Assembly: GCA_903848465.1 (NCBI GenBank)
Contig: CAINGK010000126.1
Coordinates: 1-54,607, forward strand
From: an uncultured Verrucomicrobiota bacterium
Lineage (GTDB): Bacteria; Verrucomicrobiota; Verrucomicrobiia; Verrucomicrobiales; Verrucomicrobiaceae
DNA: 54,607 bases
Direction of reading: 5' to 3'
Shown: positions 1-7,739 of the stretch, piece after piece
How the letters are laid out: every line of letters begins with the position of its first letter
Position numbering within the stretch: the stretch's first letter is position 1
Position numbers and translations under genes: made by a program
Notes under the pieces: generated by a model
Databases searched by the model: none
What the model saw: the letters and a program-made list of their open reading frames with translations, nothing else
What the model was told of the DNA's origin: nothing

Positions 1-108
1 AAATGCCGCAGGCTCAACCGCGATCATGAACGCAACCCGCGTCATCACGAGTCCTTGGTCTATCTTGCCATGATCAATCTCAACCTCAGGGCTCTCACCC
101 ATTTATAG
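1..108 (+). mobile_element. IS5-family transposase, C-terminal end (partial)
   Basis: The first reading frame is open from the window edge to a TAG at 106-108. Its 35 residues include CRRLNRDHERNPRHHESL and then YLAMINLNLRALTHL. This matches the C-terminal end of IS5-family DDE transposases, in which an R-L-x-R-D-x-E motif carrying the catalytic Glu is followed by a helix rich in Met and Leu. The rest of the element lies upstream of the window. The segment at about 109-150 should hold its terminal inverted repeat, but the partner end is not visible. It lies about 50 bp from a tRNA-derived attachment site, so the insertion sequence sits at the junction of chromosome and mobile element. Identity is by pattern recognition only. 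Confidence 0.7.
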
Positions 109-156
109 CAGCTCATGCTTTTTGCCGGACAGGCTCTTAGCCGTTCATCATGCAAG

Positions 157-186
157 TGGCGGACAGGGAGGGATTCGAACCCTCGG
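157..186 (-). other. tRNA 3'-end fragment, probable integrase attachment site
   Basis: Read on the minus strand, this stretch gives a complete T-arm (stem GAGGG/CCCTC around the loop TTCGAAT, plus-strand 168-184), then a 7-nt acceptor strand CCTGTCC, a G discriminator and CCA (157-160). No matching 5' acceptor strand, D-arm or anticodon arm is found in the next 120 bp, so this is only the 3' part of a tRNA gene. Such 3' tRNA pieces are the usual duplicated core left by tyrosine recombinases that integrate at tRNA genes, and such an integrase starts about 120 bp to the right. The original tRNA type cannot be read without the anticodon. Confidence 0.75.
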
Positions 187-303
187 AACTAATCCGGGCT
201 TCTCTGAAACGCCTCTTCCCAGTGAAATACATACTTCAATGACCTCTTTGACCTTGATTTACATCAATGATGTTGCCATTAGTGTTGTCACTAAACCAAG
301 GTC

Positions 304-1446
304 ATGGCATCACTCCGCAGGAAAGAACGATCTCCCTTCTGGTTCGCATGTATCACCATGCCGGATGGTCGGCGGGTTCAGCGTTCGACCAAAGAGAAGC
401 TGAGGAAGGCGGCCCAATCCAAAGCCGACGAATGGGAGAGATTGTCGAAGGAAAGAACCAAGGCCCGGCAGGCACATCGAGTAATCGCGGACATTTATCG
501 CGCCGCCCATCAAGAGGAGCTTCCGGATGCCTCGGTGGCTGATTTTGTCGAGCGCTGGCTAGAGCGCCGAAAGGGGGAGATCGCTCCCGGCAGCTTGGTG
601 TCCTACAGCGCCACCTGCGGCGTCTTTTTACGCTGGCTTGGCGAAAAGGCGAAACGCCCGCTTGCTGACCTGGATACGCGCCAGTTTATCGCGTTCCGTG
701 ATGAACAGGCCTGCCGGGTTTCCGCAGCCACCTGCAACAAGTTCATCAAGCAGCTTCGCGTGGTCTTTGAAGATGCCCGGCGCGATAAATTCATTGCTGA
801 GAACCCTGCAAAGGATTGTCCGAGACTGAAAGTGGCCTCGGCAGAAGGCCGACGCCCCTTCGCTATCGAGGAACTAAAAGGGGTCCTCAAGGTCGCGAAC
901 GACGAATGGAGGTCTCTTATCCTCTTCGGATTCTACACGGGTCAGAGGTTGGGGGACCTGTCCGTGCTTTCATGGGCCAACATTGATCTCCAAGCCGGCG
1001 AGATTCATCTCCGCACCGCCAAGACAGGGCGAATGGTCCGCATTCCGATCTGCGCGCCTCTCATGGAGCACATCGAAAAGCTCCCGGCTGGAGATCAACC
1101 GAATGCCCATCTGCACCCGAAAGCCGCCAAGGCATTCCAAAGCGGGAACTCCCCCATGGTCTCCCGCCAGTTCGGCGACTTGCTCATTTCCGCGGGAGTT
1201 TCCGACAGGCGCGGACATGGGAAATCCTCTGGCAAAGGACGCGCCTCGACCCGCGCCACCAGTGAACTTTCCTTCCACTCCCTGCGCCACACCGCCACCA
1301 GCCTGCTTAAAAATGCCGGTATATCCCCAGCGGTGGTGCAAGACATCATCGGGCATGACTCAGCCGAGATGAATACGCACTACACTCACATTGAGTCGAA
1401 AACGAAACGCAAAGCTCTCGACTCCCTGCCTTCACTTTTCAAATAA
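304..1446 (+). CDS. Tyrosine recombinase / phage-type integrase
   Basis: This 380-aa site-specific recombinase of the tyrosine (XerC/lambda Int-like) family catalyses integration and excision of the element next to it. The catalytic set is readable: R215 in FYTGQRLGDL, H325-x-x-R328 in HSLRH, H351 in GHD, and nucleophile Y360 in NTHYTH. Residues about 60-160 form the SAM-like core-binding domain and the first 50 residues are a basic arm-binding region. Length is normal for the family and the gene looks intact. It begins about 120 bp from a tRNA 3' fragment, the typical integrase-at-att arrangement. The gene downstream starts 9 bp after its stop. The exact target tRNA is unknown. Confidence 0.93.
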   Translation: MASLRRKERSPFWFACITMPDGRRVQRSTKEKLRKAAQSKADEWERLSKERTKARQAHRVIADIYRAAHQEELPDASVADFVERWLERRKGEIAPGSLVSYSATCGVFLRWLGEKAKRPLADLDTRQFIAFRDEQACRVSAATCNKFIKQLRVVFEDARRDKFIAENPAKDCPRLKVASAEGRRPFAIEELKGVLKVANDEWRSLILFGFYTGQRLGDLSVLSWANIDLQAGEIHLRTAKTGRMVRIPICAPLMEHIEKLPAGDQPNAHLHPKAAKAFQSGNSPMVSRQFGDLLISAGVSDRRGHGKSSGKGRASTRATSELSFHSLRHTATSLLKNAGISPAVVQDIIGHDSAEMNTHYTHIESKTKRKALDSLPSLFK

Positions 1447-1455
1447 ACCATTGCC

Positions 1456-2466
1456 ATGGCCCTCAGCGAAAAACAACTCATCGCCTTGAGAAAGGCTGCC
1501 ATTGACGAGGATTCAATTGAGTCGATTTTCCCTGAGCAGCTATCTCCAGCGGATTGGAAGCTCGTGGTTGATGAGCGCGAAAGTGTACTCAAAACCAGAT
1601 CACAGGACTTCCTGCTGGATCGAGGTGCCGCCTGGGAGAAAGAGGGCAGACTGCTTACGGAGCGACGTAGAAACAGACCTCTGAAAGACTTTGCGACAAA
1701 TGCGGTGCCGATCCTGATGCAGACCAATGGCGGTGGATGGGTGGCGGATCCCTTGCTTTGGTATCTCGCGCACAAGCAGTTTCGGATTGATCGCATCCGG
1801 CCAATGTCGAGTGGCTATATTCCGAACGAGCAGTTGATTCATGAGTTCAAAGAAAAAATCTGGGGTGCAATCCGGTTTGCAAAGCCCTACGTCGAGCCAC
1901 TGCAGCTGCCAGCGAGTGTCGTTTGCGACTACCAAAAGAATCCGCTTTCGATCGAGGAATATCGAAAGTTGATGAAAGCCTTAAAAAGCGCTCCTCGCCC
2001 CAAGCATCCTCAACGAAATAATTCGGCAGAATCGTTGTTGAATGCTTGTGAGAACGTTCTCAAAGAGCTGGAGTCACATGAGAAAAAGCTCTCTCCTACA
2101 GCTCTCGCCAATTGGTGTCATTTAATGAGTCAAGTTTTCGAAGCCGGCAAGGCTCATGCCTACCTTGAACGGGACAGAGATCCTCAAACATTGGCTGAAA
2201 ACCGCCAGGGGGCTAGGATGATCGGAACTCCAATGTCACGCGAGCGTAGGACGATGGAGGAGGGCTGCGACGAATTCGAAAGAAAACATGGGAGGCGTCC
2301 TAACAGCAAGGAACTTCAGGCTCACCTTGGTGTGGTTATAAAAAAGTCATCCGGCTCCGATGGGCGCGATGACGAATTGAAATTCAGAGGCCATAAGATT
2401 GCCAGAAAGGATTTTCAGCGGCGATTTGATGACATCAGAAGGTACCGGAAGAATGAAAAGCGATAA
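1456..2466 (+). CDS. Hypothetical protein of mobile element
   Basis: A 336-aa protein that I do not recognise, starting 9 bp after the integrase stop and so probably co-transcribed with it. It is charged and mostly helical in composition, with no signal peptide, membrane segment or familiar catalytic motif. A C-terminal stretch around residues 275-290 (EFERKHGRRPNSKEL) resembles the sequence style of a small DNA-binding helical repeat, and the last 30 residues are strongly basic. Base composition is visibly more AT-rich than the flanking integrase, suggesting a different origin. A role in integrase control or DNA binding is possible, but this is inference from position only. Confidence 0.6.
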   Translation: MALSEKQLIALRKAAIDEDSIESIFPEQLSPADWKLVVDERESVLKTRSQDFLLDRGAAWEKEGRLLTERRRNRPLKDFATNAVPILMQTNGGGWVADPLLWYLAHKQFRIDRIRPMSSGYIPNEQLIHEFKEKIWGAIRFAKPYVEPLQLPASVVCDYQKNPLSIEEYRKLMKALKSAPRPKHPQRNNSAESLLNACENVLKELESHEKKLSPTALANWCHLMSQVFEAGKAHAYLERDRDPQTLAENRQGARMIGTPMSRERRTMEEGCDEFERKHGRRPNSKELQAHLGVVIKKSSGSDGRDDELKFRGHKIARKDFQRRFDDIRRYRKNEKR

Positions 2467-2530
2467 TTTTTTCTGGGTAGGGGACTCCAGAATGAAGCTA
2501 CAATGACTTGAGGGACTTCTTGGAGGTTGG

Positions 2531-2821
2531 TTGGCCAAAATCATGGCCCACTTGAAACCACTAGATCAATTCGACCCACGCGCCCCCCAGGGGGGAGGTG
2601 CTCCACTCCCCCAAGACTGGCTCCGCGTCTCGGAAGCCTGCGCATACTGCCGCATCAGCAAGCCGAAGCTCTACGACCTGCTCAACCGTGGGCTGGTGAA
2701 GTCTGTTTCCCTCAAGGAGCGCGGCCAGACGAAAGGAACCCGCCTGGTGTCCTTCGATTCCCTGAAGGCCTTTCTGGAATCCCGTGCCTCGGGAGGCGAG
2801 CAGAAAAGCTCGCCCACCTAA
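2531..2821 (+). CDS. Small helix-turn-helix (excisionase/MerR-like) DNA-binding protein
   Basis: A protein of about 96 aa with a single winged-helix DNA-binding domain of the HTH_17/excisionase type. The pattern WLRVSEACAYCRISKPKLYD, then LLNRGLV and a C-terminal F-D-S-L-K-A-F-L, is characteristic. Near an integrase such proteins usually act as recombination directionality factors or element regulators. The start is uncertain: TTG at 2531 lies 4 nt after a GGAGG at 2522-2526, while ATG at 2543 lies 16 nt after it. The spacing slightly favours TTG. The proline-rich N-terminus before residue 30 is unusual and probably disordered. Confidence 0.75.
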   Translation: MAKIMAHLKPLDQFDPRAPQGGGAPLPQDWLRVSEACAYCRISKPKLYDLLNRGLVKSVSLKERGQTKGTRLVSFDSLKAFLESRASGGEQKSSPT

Positions 2822-2910
2822 GAATCGGCCGATGTCGCCCATGAATAGCATGTCCAAGCCCCGTCCTCTCAAAACTCCGTCAAACACCCCCAAAACAGCA
2901 TCTTACCGTT

Positions 2911-3135
2911 ATGCATACAACACCCACGAACACCGCCCCCATCAACCGCCTGAATTTTAACGACGCTTCCGCGCTTTATAAGTGGCTCCTGACCAATCAT
3001 GCCACCTGGGTTGGAGAACCTTCCCGCCTTCTGGCTGAGCGCGCCAGCCGCGAACTCGGCATCAAGATCACGGTTCACAACGTGAAAAACATGCGCCTTG
3101 TCGTCCGCGAGGTCTTGTCCGGTACCCCTAACTAA
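2911..3135 (+). CDS. Small hypothetical protein, tandem paralogue A
   Basis: A 74-aa protein of unknown function. It shares its core with the next gene (3312-3545): an N-P(A)-P-I-N-R-L start, LYKWLLTN, GEPSRLLAERASRELG and KITVHN. The composition suggests a compact helical or HTH-like DNA-binding fold, which would suit an element regulator, but no established family is recognised. The two copies also share long identical DNA stretches, pointing to a recent local duplication. Confidence 0.6.
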   Translation: MHTTPTNTAPINRLNFNDASALYKWLLTNHATWVGEPSRLLAERASRELGIKITVHNVKNMRLVVREVLSGTPN

Positions 3136-3311
3136 TACGAGTATAGACATGAAAAAGGCCACCCCAGCTTTCCATCAGCCGCAGAGCCTAGACTAGACAG
3201 GCCATTTCATGCGCATGGAAGTGAAACAACTTCGCTTCCAGCGCTCCGAGGTCATCAGCCTGCTGGCCTCAATCTTCACTCGTTCAGACGAACCCAATTC
3301 CTGCAACAATC

Positions 3312-3545
3312 ATGCCCACGAACCCCGCTCCCATCAACCGCCTGACTGCACTCAAAGCCTACACGCTCTATAAGTGGCTCCTGACCAATCAGCCTACCTG
3401 GATTGGAGAACCTTCCCGTCTCCTGGCTGAGCGCGCCAGCCGCGAACTCGGCTTCAAGATCACGGTGCACAACATGAACCACATGCGCCTTGTCTTCCGC
3501 GAGATTGGCTCGCCGACACCTCCACCGAGCAAAACTGCAACCTAG
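3312..3545 (+). CDS. Small hypothetical protein, tandem paralogue B
   Basis: A 77-aa paralogue of the gene at 2911-3135, with the same central blocks LYKWLLTN and GEPSRLLAERASRELG. Divergence is concentrated near the N-terminus, the KITVHN-M-N-H-M region and the C-terminal tail (here ending PTPPPSKTAT). Both start at an ATG after a CAT-rich leader without a clear Shine-Dalgarno site. The spacer between the copies (3136-3311) holds an imperfect hairpin (about 3216-3240) but no gene. Conservation of frame and core in both copies argues that both are expressed. Function is unknown. Confidence 0.6.
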   Translation: MPTNPAPINRLTALKAYTLYKWLLTNQPTWIGEPSRLLAERASRELGFKITVHNMNHMRLVFREIGSPTPPPSKTAT

Positions 3546-3634
3546 AAACATGCCGTTCCAGGCCATCCCGTAACAGCCCAATCTTATCACGGGTTTCTCG
3601 CACGGACTGGACGGAGCCGCAAAACGAAACTGCC

Positions 3635-3883
3635 ATGACACAAAACCACCAATCGGCCATGAAGTGTGTGAGTTTGGTAAACGCAGGCATCGCCCTGCTG
3701 AACGAAGTCACACCGGCCACAAACAAGGATCTCGGACATGCATGCGAGCTGGGAGCAACCCTAGAGCAGCTTAAAGATGAACTTCAGAATGTGATCTCCC
3801 GGGCCGAGCGCAAGCAACAGCGTCGTGAGATCCGTGAAAAAATGAAGAAAGCCCTCGCTCGCAAAGGAGGAACTCAGACGTGA
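3635..3883 (+). CDS. Small hypothetical protein upstream of the replication genes
   Basis: An 82-aa soluble, helical protein with a strongly basic C-terminus (residues 55-80, many Arg and Lys). It overlaps the start of the DUF1376 gene by 4 nt (ATG at 3880, stop ending 3883), so the two are translationally coupled. I do not recognise a family. Position suggests a small accessory protein of the element's replication module. The heptad-like spacing of Leu, Ile and Val around residues 40-60 could be a short coiled coil. Confidence 0.55.
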   Translation: MTQNHQSAMKCVSLVNAGIALLNEVTPATNKDLGHACELGATLEQLKDELQNVISRAERKQQRREIREKMKKALARKGGTQT

Positions 3884-4848
3884 AGGACGCACCCGCCTTT
3901 GATTTCTACCCGGAACGCTGGCTCGCCGGCGTTGCTGCAATGCCCAAAACGGATCAGGCAGTCTATTTAACTTTACTGTGTCATTCTTGGCTGCGTGATG
4001 GACTCCCCGGTGAAGAGCCTCCCCTCAAACGTCTGGCGGGAACCAAAGTTAGCCCTGAAGTCCTCGCCAAATTCCCTCTGGGTGGGGACGGTCTTCGGCG
4101 AAATGCCAGACTGGAGCAGATTCGTGCTGAGCAACGCGCACGCATCGCAAATTCCAAGTCCAAAAGCACAAAGATGCTCGCGGCGCGCTATGGCAATAAG
4201 AAGCCCCCAAGCAGTGCTCCAAGCAGTGCCCCAAGCAGTGCCCCAAGCAGTGCCCCAAGCAGTGCCCCAAGCAGTGCCCCAAGCAGTGCCCCAAGCAGTG
4301 CTCCAAGCAGTGCTCCAAGCAGTGCTCCAAGCAGTGCTCCAAGCAGTGCTCCAAGCAGTGCTCCAAGCAGTGCCCCAAGCAGTGCCCCAAGCAGTGCCCC
4401 AAGCAGTGCTCCAAGCAGTGCTCCAAGCAGTGCTCCAAGCAGTGCTCCAAGCAGTGCTCCAAGCAACCCCCAAGCAGTGCTTGAAGGCTGCCCACCTCCC
4501 ACCACCCACCCCAATCAACAACAACAACAACCGACAGGCGCGAGGGGGCATTGTGATCTGGCTGAAGCCAGAGCGTATGCGGTCAGCTATTCCAAGGGAA
4601 ATTCTACGGGCATCGCTATCCCCATGCACGTCGTCAGCCAGTGGCACGATGCCCGTGAAGCCGTCGGCTGGGTCACCGTCAAGGGAGGATTGGATCTCCC
4701 CATTGCCGACTGGAAGGCCGATCTTCGAATCTTTGCCACCCACTACCAAAAAAATGAGTTTTCGCGGCCCAATGGTGCGGCAGCCGCGAAACGCGCCGAT
4801 CGCGAGCCACCTGCCGCCATCACCGCCAAAGACCTTCCACGCTTATGA
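3880..4848 (+). CDS. DUF1376 (YdaU-like) phage replication protein with SSAP repeat linker
   Basis: A 322-aa protein in three parts. Residues about 5-65 carry the DUF1376/YdaU signature (FDFYPERW, then MPKTDQAVYLTLLCHSW), a winged-helix-like domain found in lambdoid replication modules beside DnaC-type loaders. Residues about 110-193 are 21 copies of Ser-Ser-Ala-Pro coded by perfect 12-bp DNA repeats. Residues about 200-320 are a globular C-terminal domain with a Gln-rich start. By position (the DnaC-like gene follows with a 4-nt overlap) it is likely an initiator or replisome organiser. The repeat should form an extended, flexible tether. The unit is four codons, so copy-number slippage would keep the frame. 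Confidence 0.75.
   Translation: MKDAPAFDFYPERWLAGVAAMPKTDQAVYLTLLCHSWLRDGLPGEEPPLKRLAGTKVSPEVLAKFPLGGDGLRRNARLEQIRAEQRARIANSKSKSTKMLAARYGNKKPPSSAPSSAPSSAPSSAPSSAPSSAPSSAPSSAPSSAPSSAPSSAPSSAPSSAPSSAPSSAPSSAPSSAPSSAPSSAPSSAPSSAPSNPQAVLEGCPPPTTHPNQQQQQPTGARGHCDLAEARAYAVSYSKGNSTGIAIPMHVVSQWHDAREAVGWVTVKGGLDLPIADWKADLRIFATHYQKNEFSRPNGAAAAKRADREPPAAITAKDLPRL
4207..4458 (+). repeat. 21 x 12-bp tandem repeat (coding for SSAP)
   Basis: Twenty-one head-to-tail copies of CCAAGCAGTGC(T/C). The only variation is the last, wobble base, in blocks: 1 T, 6 C, 6 T, 3 C, 5 T. There are no spacers, so it is a minisatellite and not a CRISPR array. Block-wise variation indicates expansion by duplication of multi-unit segments. 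The array lies inside the DUF1376 gene. Confidence 0.97.
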
Positions 4849-5549
4849 ATGCAGTCTCCGATATGCTCTCCACCCCCGAAAAATCCAAAGCAATCCTGCT
4901 CGGTGCGAGCGAGAAAACATGCACAAATTGCGGCGCTGCTTTCGTCGGCTTCCTGACGCCACTCTGTGATGCCTGTACCGAGAAAGAGCAGGCGAAACTC
5001 ATCGCGACTACTCGCAGTTCCCTCCGGTTCGACAAAACCTTCCCTCCGCGCGCGATTCGCGACACCCAAACAATGCGCGGCCCGGCACTGGCCAAGGCGA
5101 AGGAGATTCTGCCGCTGATCCGTAAACCGGGTCAGGGGGCCATTCTCGTGGTCTTGGGCGACCGCTGGACGGGCAAGACTGTCATGGCTACTTGGTGGGC
5201 CGGGATGCTCGGCTACGGTCGCTACGTCAAGGCGTTCGATCTCTTTGCCGAATTGCGCCGCACTTATCACGAGAATTCTAAAACCAAGGAGCATGAAGTT
5301 CTGGCCAAATATCGCGATTCCAATTTTCTCGTCATCGACGAGGCGCAGGATCGAAAGGAAAGCGAGTGGGAGCAGACCATTCTCACCAATCTCATCGACA
5401 AGCGTTACGACGCGCTCCGGCCCACGGTCATCATCGCCAACCTCAAACTCGATGCAATAGATGCGTGCCTGGGAGCCTCGATCATCTCCCGCTGCAAACG
5501 CACAGGTGGCGGCATCGTCGAATGCACCTGGCCCCCGTATTCAGGCTGA
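4845..5549 (+). CDS. DnaC-like AAA+ helicase loader with N-terminal zinc finger
   Basis: A 234-aa ATPase of the DnaC/IstB type. Residues about 25-45 contain a C-x2-C...C-x2-C zinc finger (CTNCGAAF, then CDAC). The Walker A is GDRWTGKT (about residues 105-112) and the Walker B is FLVIDEAQDR (about 163-172). A sensor-type NLIDKRYD and a late arginine-containing segment (IISRCKRTGGG) follow the DnaC order. It overlaps the upstream DUF1376 gene by 4 nt, so the pair forms an initiator-plus-loader module that would deliver the host replicative helicase to the element. DnaC proteins usually have an N-terminal DnaB-binding domain. Here it is short and replaced by the zinc finger. Confidence 0.8.
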   Translation: MNAVSDMLSTPEKSKAILLGASEKTCTNCGAAFVGFLTPLCDACTEKEQAKLIATTRSSLRFDKTFPPRAIRDTQTMRGPALAKAKEILPLIRKPGQGAILVVLGDRWTGKTVMATWWAGMLGYGRYVKAFDLFAELRRTYHENSKTKEHEVLAKYRDSNFLVIDEAQDRKESEWEQTILTNLIDKRYDALRPTVIIANLKLDAIDACLGASIISRCKRTGGGIVECTWPPYSG

Positions 5550-5603
5550 CTTTTATACGCAATCAATCGAGACGCTTGACTCGGGAGAATCTTTTTCAAC
5601 ACC

Positions 5604-6212
5604 ATGCAATCCTTGCTGCCACCCATAAATCCGCAACTTCCTCGACTCAACGAAGCCGACGAAACTCCACTCGAAGAATCGAAGGACGAGACCTCATCGT
5701 TAATTCAGAGCGCTGTCACTCTCCCTGAATTCCAATCTGCCCTCAGCGTTATCTCCGCCTTTGATGATGGCAGCATGGATATTGGCAAGCTTTTGAATCA
5801 GTTTCGCCGCGCCGCGGATGCCGTCAACAATGGCAACCTGGAAGGGCCTGAGCGCATGGCCATGTGCCAGGCCAAAATCCTCGACATGTTGTTCAACGAA
5901 CTTCTCCGTCGCGGAATGGCCATGATGGGTCAGCCTGACTTTGAGATTATCATGAAGCTGGCTCTCAAGGCGCAGGCACAGTCTGCCAAAGCCCTTGAAA
6001 CCATCTCCATCTTGAAAAAGCCTGCGATTTTCGCCAAGCAGTTCAACATCGCCAACCAGCAGGTCGTCACCAACAACCTGCAGTCACCGGCTCACTTGGC
6101 TGACAACGCCACTTCCCCGCCAGCGGTCAAGGCAATCGACCATGTGAGTCCAAACTTAGTTCGTTTGGCGGAAAAAAATAAAACAGTGCGTCAACGTCAT
6201 GCCGTGGAGTGA
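5604..6212 (+). CDS. Hypothetical protein of mobile element
   Basis: A 202-aa protein, probably all helical. The central region (residues about 110-160, with MKLALKAQAQSAKALETI followed by AKQFNIANQQVV) resembles a family of short phage and ICE proteins in which a run of 'ALKAQ...L' is followed by 'NIA...QQV', usually without known function. It overlaps the next small gene by 14 nt. The N-terminus is acidic and likely disordered. No enzymatic motif is visible. Confidence 0.55.
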   Translation: MQSLLPPINPQLPRLNEADETPLEESKDETSSLIQSAVTLPEFQSALSVISAFDDGSMDIGKLLNQFRRAADAVNNGNLEGPERMAMCQAKILDMLFNELLRRGMAMMGQPDFEIIMKLALKAQAQSAKALETISILKKPAIFAKQFNIANQQVVTNNLQSPAHLADNATSPPAVKAIDHVSPNLVRLAEKNKTVRQRHAVE

Positions 6213-6426
6213 AGAACAACGCCGTCTTCAATCCGACCGCATTCGGCAGCGAATGCCGTGGATCAAGTCCACCGGCCCACGCACCGATGCCGGGAAAAAT
6301 CGCAGTTCCCAAAACGCCTTCAAGGGCGGTAAGAGACAGATCATGCGTGGGCTGGAAAAGCTAATTCGTGGGCTGAAGCCGTCAAAGTCGACTAGCCAAG
6401 CACCGGCACGAAAGGCCTCTCAATGA
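6199..6426 (+). CDS. Small basic hypothetical protein
   Basis: A 75-aa, very basic protein with the motif STGPRTDAGKNRSSQNAFKG. That Thr-Gly-Pro-(R/K)-Thr...Gly-Lys...Ser-Gln-Asn-Ala signature is common in short proteins encoded next to the 5604-type protein in phage-like regions. Its role is not known to me. It starts inside the 3' end of the preceding gene, which suggests coupling. It is the last plus-strand gene before the convergent WYL regulator. Confidence 0.55.
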   Translation: MPWSEEQRRLQSDRIRQRMPWIKSTGPRTDAGKNRSSQNAFKGGKRQIMRGLEKLIRGLKPSKSTSQAPARKASQ

Positions 6427-6475
6427 CGCCGAAAGGGTCACACACTCACATACGGCTGCGTGCGTACGCGAGCAT

Positions 6476-6497
6476 GGACGTGATAAATCTCACGTCC
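6476..6497. terminator. Hairpin between convergent genes, possible terminator
   Basis: GGACGTGA (6476-6483) and TCACGTCC (6490-6497) form a perfect 8-bp stem with a 6-nt loop, in the 160 bp between the plus-strand gene ending at 6426 and the minus-strand WYL gene ending at 6589. There is no U-tract, so intrinsic termination is unproven. A protein-binding palindrome is the alternative. No gene is seen in this gap. Confidence 0.35.
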
Positions 6498-6588
6498 GAG
6501 GGCATTTCACCGCTTTCCCAGTCACATTCGTCAGAGCTTCAAACATCACATTCAGCAGTCCTGAGGAGACGAAACCGGCCGTTTAGTG

Positions 6589-7650
6589 TCAAAAGTTTGC
6601 CTTCATCCCCTCCACCTCCAGCGCCACCCGCTTCTTCAGCTCCGCTGGGCCTAACACCTTCGCCTTTCCGCCCCAACTGAGCACCCATCGGGTGATCTCC
6701 TCCAGACCTGAAAGGTCCGCCTGAAACTCGATCACGCTTCCGTCCGGCTTCAGCTTCCGAATGGCCTGTGTGGGGTGCCATTGCCGCTCGGCCACGACAC
6801 GAGCCGCATACCCCTCAAAGTGTATGTGGACCTCGTATTTGCGCTTCTGATCGCCAGCATAGCTCCAAACGCCGAAACCACCACCGAAGTGATCTAGGGA
6901 GTTGAAGTCGGTCTCTCGTGTGAACTTCGTCCGGCTCACCTCCAGGTTTGAAATGCGCTGGAGGGCAAAGGTCCGCATCGCCCCTCGCTCCGGATCAAAC
7001 GCGATCAAATACCACCCGTGCTCGATCTGCCCCACGTGATGCGGTCTCACTCGGCGGCGCTCCGGCTTGCTACCGGTGAGTTTGTGATAATCAAAGCTCA
7101 CCTCCTGGCACGCACGCACTGTATCCAGCAGGTCGCCAAAGAGTGTCACATCCGCTGCCAACACGCCGGCCGCCTTCACACTGAAAGCCTCGTCTAGCTC
7201 GTTCCAGGCGATGGACACTTCCCCTGGACAGGCCCCGGCGATCTTTTGAAAGCTCTCCGAGAGCATCCGCTCCAGTCGCGTGCCCCGCAGCGGCTCCAGG
7301 GCATGACGGGCGAGGAAGAGCGCCACGAGGTCGTTTCGCGAAAGCTGTAGCATGGGGAATTCATGTACCTCCTGAGTGTAGAAATAGCCGTGTTTGATGG
7401 AGTGATATTCCAGCGGCAGGCCGAGTTGGTCCCGCATGAAACTGATGTCACGCTGGATTGTCTTCGGCGTCACCTCGATCTCTTCTGCCAGCGTGGTGCA
7501 GTTCGGAAAACGGCTGGAGCGAATGATTTTGTGGATCTCCATCACCCGCCACATTGCCGGGCGGCTCACGCCGGCACGGATGGCCGTCTCGGTTGAACGT
7601 TTGGATCGTGTGGCGGAACCTCGTCGGGCGGCGGCAGACATGAGTGGCAT
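6589..7650 (-). CDS. WYL-domain transcriptional regulator
   Basis: A 353-aa regulator. Residues about 30-100 form a helix-turn-helix of the DeoR/HTH_11 type (TLAEEIEVTPKTIQRDI). Residues about 175-240 are the WYL domain (FDYHKLTG, VRPHHVGQIEHGWYLIAFD, TFALQRISNLEV) and the C-terminal 80 residues are a WCX-like domain. WYL proteins are ligand-responsive switches, possibly sensing nucleic acids or nucleotides, and are frequent regulators of defence loci (BrxR and CapW are examples). It is divergent from the gene at 7740, with about 90 bp between containing a TATAAA at 7703-7708, so it probably controls that operon and possibly the large locus beyond. An alternative start at 7641 would remove three residues. 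Confidence 0.85.
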   Translation of the reverse strand: MPLMSAAARRGSATRSKRSTETAIRAGVSRPAMWRVMEIHKIIRSSRFPNCTTLAEEIEVTPKTIQRDISFMRDQLGLPLEYHSIKHGYFYTQEVHEFPMLQLSRNDLVALFLARHALEPLRGTRLERMLSESFQKIAGACPGEVSIAWNELDEAFSVKAAGVLAADVTLFGDLLDTVRACQEVSFDYHKLTGSKPERRRVRPHHVGQIEHGWYLIAFDPERGAMRTFALQRISNLEVSRTKFTRETDFNSLDHFGGGFGVWSYAGDQKRKYEVHIHFEGYAARVVAERQWHPTQAIRKLKPDGSVIEFQADLSGLEEITRWVLSWGGKAKVLGPAELKKRVALEVEGMKANF

Positions 7651-7739
7651 TTAATGACGGATTCCTGTCCCTGTCACCCCGCAAATGTCCTACCCCGCCT
7701 GCTATAAAGCGACGAACTCAATCGTGTGTCCATCGCCCC

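Noticed and set aside
122..403. Small ORF starting MPDRLLAVHHAS with GGQGGIRTLG
   Set aside because: That peptide is the usual mistranslation of a tRNA 3' end, and the real feature is the tRNA fragment.
4207..4458. Possible CRISPR array
   Set aside because: The repeats are contiguous 12-bp units with no unique spacers, and no cas genes are present.
4049..4749. Long minus-strand and alternative-frame ORFs across the 12-bp repeat (LEHC, GALL, QAVP and WSTA repeats)
   Set aside because: They are open only because a 12-bp repeat without stops is open in every frame. The plus-strand frame has DUF1376 similarity on one side and a 4-nt overlap with the DnaC-like gene on the other.
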